A DNA stretch of 9,832 nt, taken from Prevotellaceae bacterium. Its GTDB lineage: Bacteria > Bacteroidota > Bacteroidia > Bacteroidales > Bacteroidaceae. The stretch's first letter is position 1, and every line of letters starts with the position of its first letter. Position numbers and translations under genes: made by a program. Location of the stretch: contig JAUNIK010000072.1 in the NCBI GenBank assembly GCA_030523505.1, positions 1 through 9,832 of the forward strand, in the 5' to 3' direction. Shown here piece after piece: positions 6,231-9,832 of the stretch. Under the pieces are notes generated by a model. That model saw only the letters and a list, made by a program, of their open reading frames with translations. It did not search any database and was not told where the DNA came from.

Positions 6231-7595
6231 TTACTCCTCAACCTCAGCCTTTGGCTCCTCCTTCTGCTTTGCAAGGAATTCAGGGAGCGAAAGACCAGCC
6301 TGGTCGAACAGTTCGTTGAGAGGAGGAACCGACTTCATCAGTCCTGACACGAAGTTGGCGGTAGAGCTCTTTCCATCGGCATTGGCTCCAGAGTCCCAAA
6401 CGGTAACCTTGTCGATGTTGATACCCTTCACAGCCTCCACCTGAGTCTTCACGAGATCAGGCAGTTTCTCGAGCAGCAGGAGGATGTAAGCATTCTTTGC
6501 ATCACCACCGGCAGCCTGAATCATCTTGTCGTAACCCTGAGCCTGCTTGTTCAGGATTTCGAAGAGACCGCGAGCCTCTGCCTCCATTCTTGCATAGGCA
6601 GCATCAGCCTCACCCTTTGCATTGACGCGAATCTTCTCTGCCTCTGCTTCAGCCTCGATGATCTTACGCTTCTTCTCAATCTCCTGAGCAACGATCACGT
6701 TGGCAGCCTGTGTAGCACGCTCACGGTCAGCACGAGCCTCCTCGGCAAGTCTCTCAGCAGAGTAAGCCTCCTCGAGAGCCTTCGCCTGTGCCACCTTCTC
6801 GGCAGCCACAGCCTTGCGCTGAGCCTCCGCCTCACGTTCGCGACGGTCGGCATCTGAGTTCGCAATCTGCACCTTTGCCTCGTTCTCACCCTTGATAGCC
6901 ATAGCATTAGCCTCAGCAGTACGGATACGAGTCTCACGGTTTGCCTCAGCCTTACCGATCTCACCGATCTTCTCCTGCTCAGCCACGCGCACCTTTGCCT
7001 CGTTGATAGCCTTTGCGGCAGCCTCACGACCGAGAGCCTCGATATATCCCGACTCATCGTTGATGTCGGTCACGTTGACGTTGATGAGACGAAGACCAAT
7101 CTTCTTCAGCTCCACCTCCACGTTAGCCGAGATGGCAGCAAGGAACTTGTCGCGGTCGTTGTTCAACTCCTCGATAGACATTGTTGCGATAACCAGACGC
7201 AGCTGACCGAAGAGGATATCGCGCGCCAGTTCCTGAATCTGTGTTGCCGAAAGACCGAGAAGGCGCTCAGCGGCGGCTGTCATATACTCTGGGTCGGTAG
7301 AGATACCCACTGTGAAGCGGCTTGGCACGTCAACACGGATATTCTGTCCCGAGAGGGCGTTAGTGAGATTGGCATCGATGCTGATAGGGGTAAGACTCAG
7401 GTAGGCGTAATCCTGGATGATTGGCCACACGAAAGTACCGCCACCGTGGATACATTTAGCCGAACCTCTATTGCCGGTAGTACCATATACCACGAGAATC
7501 TTGTCGGAAGGACATCTCCTGTAGCGGTTGATGATCGACATAAACAGTACGATAGCAACGACCACTGCGATAGCTAAAAGAATGATTGTGTTCAT
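6231..7595 (-). CDS. Flotillin (SPFH-domain membrane scaffold protein)
   Basis: Bacterial flotillins oligomerise at functional membrane microdomains. The 454-residue product begins with one membrane segment (about residues 4-22), then the flotillin-type RYRRCPSDKILVVYG and an SPFH domain to about residue 195. A long charged coiled coil follows (about 195-345), rich in Ala-Glu pairs such as GKAEANRE, KAEAEAEKI and KGEADAAYARMEAEA, typical of flotillins. A C-terminal domain includes AYILLLLEKLPDLVKTQVEA, and the tail is Glu/Lys rich. The size is nearer to B. subtilis FloT/YuaG than to the shorter FloA. The adjoining NfeD-like gene matches the FloT-YuaF style pairing, which supports the call. 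The start is the first in-frame ATG before the hydrophobic segment. I leave the gene symbol open because FloT and YqiK types cannot be separated by eye. Confidence 0.95.
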   Translation of the reverse strand: MNTIILLAIAVVVAIVLFMSIINRYRRCPSDKILVVYGTTGNRGSAKCIHGGGTFVWPIIQDYAYLSLTPISIDANLTNALSGQNIRVDVPSRFTVGISTDPEYMTAAAERLLGLSATQIQELARDILFGQLRLVIATMSIEELNNDRDKFLAAISANVEVELKKIGLRLINVNVTDINDESGYIEALGREAAAKAINEAKVRVAEQEKIGEIGKAEANRETRIRTAEANAMAIKGENEAKVQIANSDADRREREAEAQRKAVAAEKVAQAKALEEAYSAERLAEEARADRERATQAANVIVAQEIEKKRKIIEAEAEAEKIRVNAKGEADAAYARMEAEARGLFEILNKQAQGYDKMIQAAGGDAKNAYILLLLEKLPDLVKTQVEAVKGINIDKVTVWDSGANADGKSSTANFVSGLMKSVPPLNELFDQAGLSLPEFLAKQKEEPKAEVEE

Positions 7596-7625
7596 AATAA
7601 TAGTATTTTTTTTGTTATTGATAAA

Positions 7626-7685
7626 TCAGATGAATATTGTTGTTATCAGTGCGGCGATAAATGCCGGAATACAGAAGGTAGTCAT
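7626..7685 (-). CDS. Possible 19-residue hydrophobic micropeptide
   Basis: In the 122-nt gap between the nfeD-like gene and the flotillin gene, an ATG at 7685 opens MTTFCIPAFIAALITTIFI and stops at TGA (7626-7628). The peptide has no charged residue and could span the membrane once. It starts 32 nt after the nfeD-like stop, on the same strand and in the same probable operon, and ends 30 nt before the flotillin start. An in-frame stop lies just upstream, so this ATG would be its start. Small one-pass proteins are known partners of membrane scaffolds, but a 19-codon ORF can arise by chance. No homologue is recognised. Confidence 0.3.
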   Translation of the reverse strand: MTTFCIPAFIAALITTIFI

Positions 7686-7717
7686 AACGTCATGCTGTTT
7701 TCAGTGTTGTTGCTCCG

Positions 7718-8314
7718 TTATATCACCAGGTTGTTCTCGATGTTGACCACCTTCAGTATGTCGCCCTCCATCACTTCTGTGATGCGAACCGTTGTGCCGG
7801 ATGCGATGGTGTCCTCTTCGGTGATAGCGTCAAACTCATGCACCGAACCATTGAGACTTATCTGCACCTTTCCTTTTCCCTCGCCGCCGGCAGGGATACG
7901 GATATACACCTGTGCAGTGCGGCCCTGACAGTCCTTTATGTTGAACGCACCGTTCTTCTCCAGTTTGCGTGTCTTTGTGAATATGAATACAAAGATAGCA
8001 ACAAATCCCATACCCACAAGTATTGAAGCGATGACGAGCAGGGTAGGGCTTGATATCGAATTCTTCAGACAGACACCAGCCCATCCGAAACCCATGATGA
8101 AGTTGACAAGGTTTTTCATCGAGAAAATGTTGATGCCATTTCCAAGATCCATAGTGTCACTTCCGTCGAAATCCACATCGATGTCGGTGTGGTCCATTCC
8201 AAGGAGAGTCAGTATGAACTGCACCAGGAATACGAATGTTGCAATCAAAGCACATCCCCACATGACCTTCTGCATTGGGTCGAGAGCATTGAACAAGTTG
8301 ATTAAATTCTCCAT
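7718..8314 (-). CDS. NfeD/YuaF-like membrane protein with OB fold
   Basis: NfeD-like proteins pair with flotillins and other SPFH proteins and are thought to help assemble them. This 198-residue protein has three likely membrane segments (about 19-39, 66-83 and 90-113). An acidic loop DHTDIDVDFDGSDTMD (41-56) lies between the first two, and the segment SMKNLVNFIMGFGWAG is typical of the Bacteroidota members. A soluble C-terminal OB fold spans about 125-193 (GRTAQVYIRIPAGGEGKGKV, then FDAITEEDTIASGTTVRITEV and GDILKVVNI). It lacks the N-terminal ClpP-like protease domain of long NfeD proteins, so it is the short form. It lies 14 nt after the Xre gene and upstream of the flotillin gene, which supports one operon. 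Confidence 0.9.
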   Translation of the reverse strand: MENLINLFNALDPMQKVMWGCALIATFVFLVQFILTLLGMDHTDIDVDFDGSDTMDLGNGINIFSMKNLVNFIMGFGWAGVCLKNSISSPTLLVIASILVGMGFVAIFVFIFTKTRKLEKNGAFNIKDCQGRTAQVYIRIPAGGEGKGKVQISLNGSVHEFDAITEEDTIASGTTVRITEVMEGDILKVVNIENNLVI

Positions 8315-8328
8315 AGTCTTATTTTGTT

Positions 8329-8526
8329 TTATTTGTACTCAAGAATATCACCCGGCGTACAGTCGAGCGCCTTACAGATAGCATCAAGCGTCGAAAACCT
8401 TATCGCCTTCGCCTTGCCCGTCTTGAGAATCGACAGGTTGGCGGGAGTTATGCCGATCTTCTCAGCCAACTCGTTGGAAGATATCTTCCGCTTTGCCATC
8501 ATCACATCTACATTAACGATTATCAT
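8329..8526 (-). CDS. Small Xre/Cro-CI family repressor (YozG-like)
   Basis: The 65-residue protein is almost entirely a helix-turn-helix domain. SSNELAEKIGITPANLSILKTGKAKAIRFSTLDAICKALDCTPGDILEY covers both the second and the recognition helix (about residues 17-38) and the closing helices. The N-terminal MIIVNVDVMMAKRK form matches YozG-type regulators, and the start at 8526 gives the usual family N-terminus, although Met9 or Met10 could also initiate. YozG-type genes often sit beside DUF2975 membrane-protein genes; here the neighbour is an NfeD-like gene. It is the first gene of the flotillin unit. Two palindromes in its promoter suggest that it represses itself and the downstream membrane genes. 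Confidence 0.92.
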   Translation of the reverse strand: MIIVNVDVMMAKRKISSNELAEKIGITPANLSILKTGKAKAIRFSTLDAICKALDCTPGDILEYK

Positions 8527-8549
8527 ACATCAAAATTATTATTTCGCTG

Positions 8550-8582
8550 CAAATTTATATCGTTTTTCGATAATAAACAAAA
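8550..8582 (-). promoter_or_regulatory. Promoter of the xre-nfeD-flotillin operon
   Basis: The minus strand has TAAATTTG at 8550-8557, an exact match to the -7 consensus TAnnTTTG, and TTTTG at 8578-8582 as the -33 element, giving a spacing of about 20 bp. The predicted start near 8543 leaves a short leader of about 17 nt before the Xre ATG. The spacer is occupied by a perfect palindrome, implying direct control by a repressor. Confidence 0.75.
8558..8572. promoter_or_regulatory. Proximal operator palindrome in the promoter spacer
   Basis: TATCG-TTTTT-CGATA is a perfect inverted repeat of 5-bp arms around T5. It abuts the -7 element and lies inside the promoter spacer. Its core tatcgtttttc recurs 41 bp away (8599-8609). 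The small Xre repressor encoded just downstream is the obvious candidate ligand (inference). Confidence 0.6.
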
Positions 8583-8597
8583 TAATTCGAGAAAATA

Positions 8598-8614
8598 TTA
8601 TCGTTTTTCAATAA
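8598..8614. promoter_or_regulatory. Distal operator copy, overlapping the glycosyltransferase stop codon
   Basis: TTATCG-TTTTT-CAATAA is the same palindrome with one arm mismatch. It shares an 11-base core with the proximal copy at a distance of 41 bp, close to four helical turns. The first three bases are also the stop codon of the glycosyltransferase. A pair of phased sites fits cooperative repressor binding. Confidence 0.55.
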
Positions 8615-9803
8615 TTTTAACTTTACAAGCCTCTTTTATCACTTCTGCCGCCTCTCGGGCGCAGCGGATGTCGTTGTAAGTGGTGCTAGCCAGTTCTAGT
8701 CCGCGTTGTCCCATTTCGCGTGCTTCTTCAGGATGGCTTGCAATGTAGTTGATGGCATTTATCCAACCATCCACATCATAGTAAGGCACGGATATACCGC
8801 ACCCCTCCTTGTCGAAGTCAACAGGGATTTGCGGATTCCGGCTGCAAATAATCGGTTTGCCGAGAGCCAGCGCCTCCACAACGGTAGTGAGGCCCACGGT
8901 GTATTTCGTCTCCTCGCAACAAATCACAACGCAATCAGCCTCCTTCACCTTCTGCTGGAGTTCGTAAGGCATCAGTTGTGTCACCCAGTTCACATGGATA
9001 TTGTCTTTTATCTCGATACCCTTGAAGATATCGTTGTAGTTCATCTCGCCGTTCTGCTTGCTGATATACACATCCAGTCGCGCCCCGGTTTTGTTGAACG
9101 CCTTAATCAGGGTAGGCATGTCGCGCATCTCCTTGCCGGAGGAGATGAATAGCCTTCCGGCCCCTTTCCCCTCGCCCTGCGGGCTCTTCCCTTTCCCCGC
9201 TCGGGGCAAGGGCGTTGAAATGCCTTGGTTCTCGGAAGGCGCACTGTCAGAAGGAGTATCTACTCCCTTCCCCATCACGGGGGAAGGGGAAGCGAAGCCG
9301 GGGATAGGGGCTGGGGCTTGGTTAGGGGTTGTATCCATCCCCCAATGCCCCAGATGCATTCGTTCTGGGCGGGCTTTGCTCGATTTGAGGGAGTCATCGA
9401 TGAGTTTCTGCGAGAAGAAGAACATATGGTCGAAACCACGATAGAACAACCGTCCTAACCACTCGCGCCATGAAGCCTTCGGAGTGATGATTGGCTGGTG
9501 ATGCCAGATGACTATCGGCTTGCGGAAAAGACCTAATGCGCGAAGCAGAACCACGAGTTCTATTCCGCGGTAATGGGTAGCGTAGATAGCATCGAAATGC
9601 TCCTTGCACGACAGTATCTGCCACGCATTGCGCAGCATCATTCGCCAGCGAGGCAGTCCCAGTCGGGATTTGTGCCACACAACATCAATGTCATAGTCCT
9701 TCAGTTTTGTTGCTCCATACAGGAAATGAGGTGGAAATTCCCCCTTTTCCATTCTTTGGAGAATCATCTGGATGTCCTGAGTATGGTAGAAATACACTTT
9801 CAT
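8598..9803 (-). CDS. GT4-like glycosyltransferase with a repeat-swollen linker
   Basis: This 401-residue cytoplasmic or peripheral enzyme should transfer a sugar from a nucleotide donor, in surface glycan or exopolysaccharide synthesis. The N-terminal Rossmann-like half covers residues 1-155, including MKVYFYHTQDIQMI, EFPPHFLYGATKL and IVIWHHQPI. The donor-binding half resumes at about residue 218 (LFISSGKEMRDMPTLIKAF) and includes VGLTTVVEALALGKPII (303-319), where Glu310 matches the second Glu of the GT4 E-x7-E motif. The first Glu appears to be Thr302. Between the halves, about residues 158-216 are Pro/Gly/Lys-rich and encoded by palindromic repeat DNA; the frame stays open. The start matches the expected N-terminus, and a TATTTTTG (9809-9816) six bases upstream would make the transcript nearly leaderless. 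The acceptor and sugar cannot be assigned. Confidence 0.88.
   Translation of the reverse strand: MKVYFYHTQDIQMILQRMEKGEFPPHFLYGATKLKDYDIDVVWHKSRLGLPRWRMMLRNAWQILSCKEHFDAIYATHYRGIELVVLLRALGLFRKPIVIWHHQPIITPKASWREWLGRLFYRGFDHMFFFSQKLIDDSLKSSKARPERMHLGHWGMDTTPNQAPAPIPGFASPSPVMGKGVDTPSDSAPSENQGISTPLPRAGKGKSPQGEGKGAGRLFISSGKEMRDMPTLIKAFNKTGARLDVYISKQNGEMNYNDIFKGIEIKDNIHVNWVTQLMPYELQQKVKEADCVVICCEETKYTVGLTTVVEALALGKPIICSRNPQIPVDFDKEGCGISVPYYDVDGWINAINYIASHPEEAREMGQRGLELASTTYNDIRCAREAAEVIKEACKVKIIEKR
9156..9332. repeat. GC-rich palindromic repeat inserted in frame in the glycosyltransferase
   Basis: A segment of about 177 bp (59 codons), unlike its surroundings, holds two strong hairpins. One is cccttcccc (9265-9273) with ggggaaggg (9280-9288), 9 of 9 bp. 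The other is ccctttcccc (9189-9198) with ggggcaaggg (9203-9212), 9 of 10. A direct copy of ccctttcccc lies at 9162-9171. The encoded peptide repeats a [ST]P-x-P-x-x-GKG pattern (SPSPVMGKG and STPLPRAGKG). The opposite strand is also open here and encodes similar P-x-P-x-x-G-x-G peptides. The boundaries are approximate, judged by where the enzyme's domain sequence resumes. Confidence 0.75.
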
Positions 9804-9808
9804 AACTG

Positions 9809-9816
9809 CAAAAATA
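9809..9816 (-). promoter_or_regulatory. Candidate -7 element of the glycosyltransferase gene
   Basis: The minus strand reads TATTTTTG, which fits TAnnTTTG. It ends only 6 bases before the ATG, so the transcript would begin at or next to the start codon. The matching -33 element would lie past the window edge and cannot be seen. In an A/T-rich spacer this match could be chance, and the gene may be transcribed from an upstream operon. Confidence 0.25.
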
Positions 9817-9832
9817 CAAAATTAAGAGAAAA

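Noticed and set aside
6071..6274. 67-codon minus-strand frame near the flotillin terminus
   Set aside because: It overlaps the flotillin 3' end in another frame and crosses the terminator hairpin; its Arg/Leu/Ser-rich composition gives no family signal.
6695..7057. 120-codon minus-strand frame within the flotillin gene
   Set aside because: It is a shifted reading of the repetitive Ala-Glu coiled-coil codons, yielding an Arg/Leu/Ser-rich product with no family signal.
7938..8381. 147-codon plus-strand frame opposite the nfeD-like gene
   Set aside because: Antisense to two well-supported genes, with no domain and no promoter.
8706..9152. A 148-codon plus-strand open frame opposite the glycosyltransferase
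   Set aside because: It lies fully antisense to a well-supported enzyme, has no recognisable domain, and the His/Val/Leu-rich composition is that expected from an opposite-strand shadow.
9058..9444. Plus-strand frame containing Pro/Gly repeats (PFPARGKG, PFPITGEG)
   Set aside because: It stays open only because the palindromic insertion reads similarly on both strands; outside the repeat it is the antisense of GT domains.

Overview
The window looks like a chromosomal segment of a member of the Bacteroidota, most likely a Prevotella-type Bacteroidales. The evidence is the rplM-rpsI-rpsB-tsf gene order, the L13, S9 and S2 sequences, the lack of Shine-Dalgarno sites, promoters of the TAnnTTTG type, a Ser-type secreted sulfatase, and a TonB C-terminal domain fused to a secreted enzyme. 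Every gene I accept lies on the minus strand, so transcription runs from high to low coordinates. No tRNA, rRNA, CRISPR array or complete insertion sequence is visible.

Layout in the direction of transcription. (1) 9803-8598: a two-domain glycosyltransferase. Its interdomain linker is swollen by about 59 codons of GC-rich palindromic repeat. (2) 8582-6231: a membrane-microdomain operon of a small Xre repressor, an NfeD-like membrane protein with an OB fold, a possible 19-residue hydrophobic micropeptide and a flotillin. Its promoter carries a pair of near-identical palindromes, one filling the spacer between the -33 and -7 elements, so autoregulation by the Xre protein is likely. A hairpin at 6165-6191 probably ends the unit. 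(3) 6164-5691: a gene-free stretch with four copies of an exactly 22-bp periodic element. (4) 5690-2974: a two-gene glycan-degradation unit of a beta-propeller glycoside hydrolase with a C-terminal TonB domain, followed by a Ser-type sulfatase. Both carry signal peptides, so together they should cut a sulfated glycan outside the cytoplasm. (5) 2878-1: the translation operon rplM-rpsI-rpsB-tsf. It has a promoter with an 11-bp dyad, a leader of about 300 nt with a possible pseudoknot, a second structured region before rpsB, and a hairpin attenuator before tsf. The window cuts tsf off at residue 191.

The signals most worth a second look are the palindromic insertion in the glycosyltransferase, the Xre operator pair tied to a flotillin/NfeD operon, the hydrolase-TonB fusion, the micropeptide, the 22-bp array, and the RNA structures around rplM and rpsB. 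All calls come from reading the sequence. No alignment, folding or database search was run.
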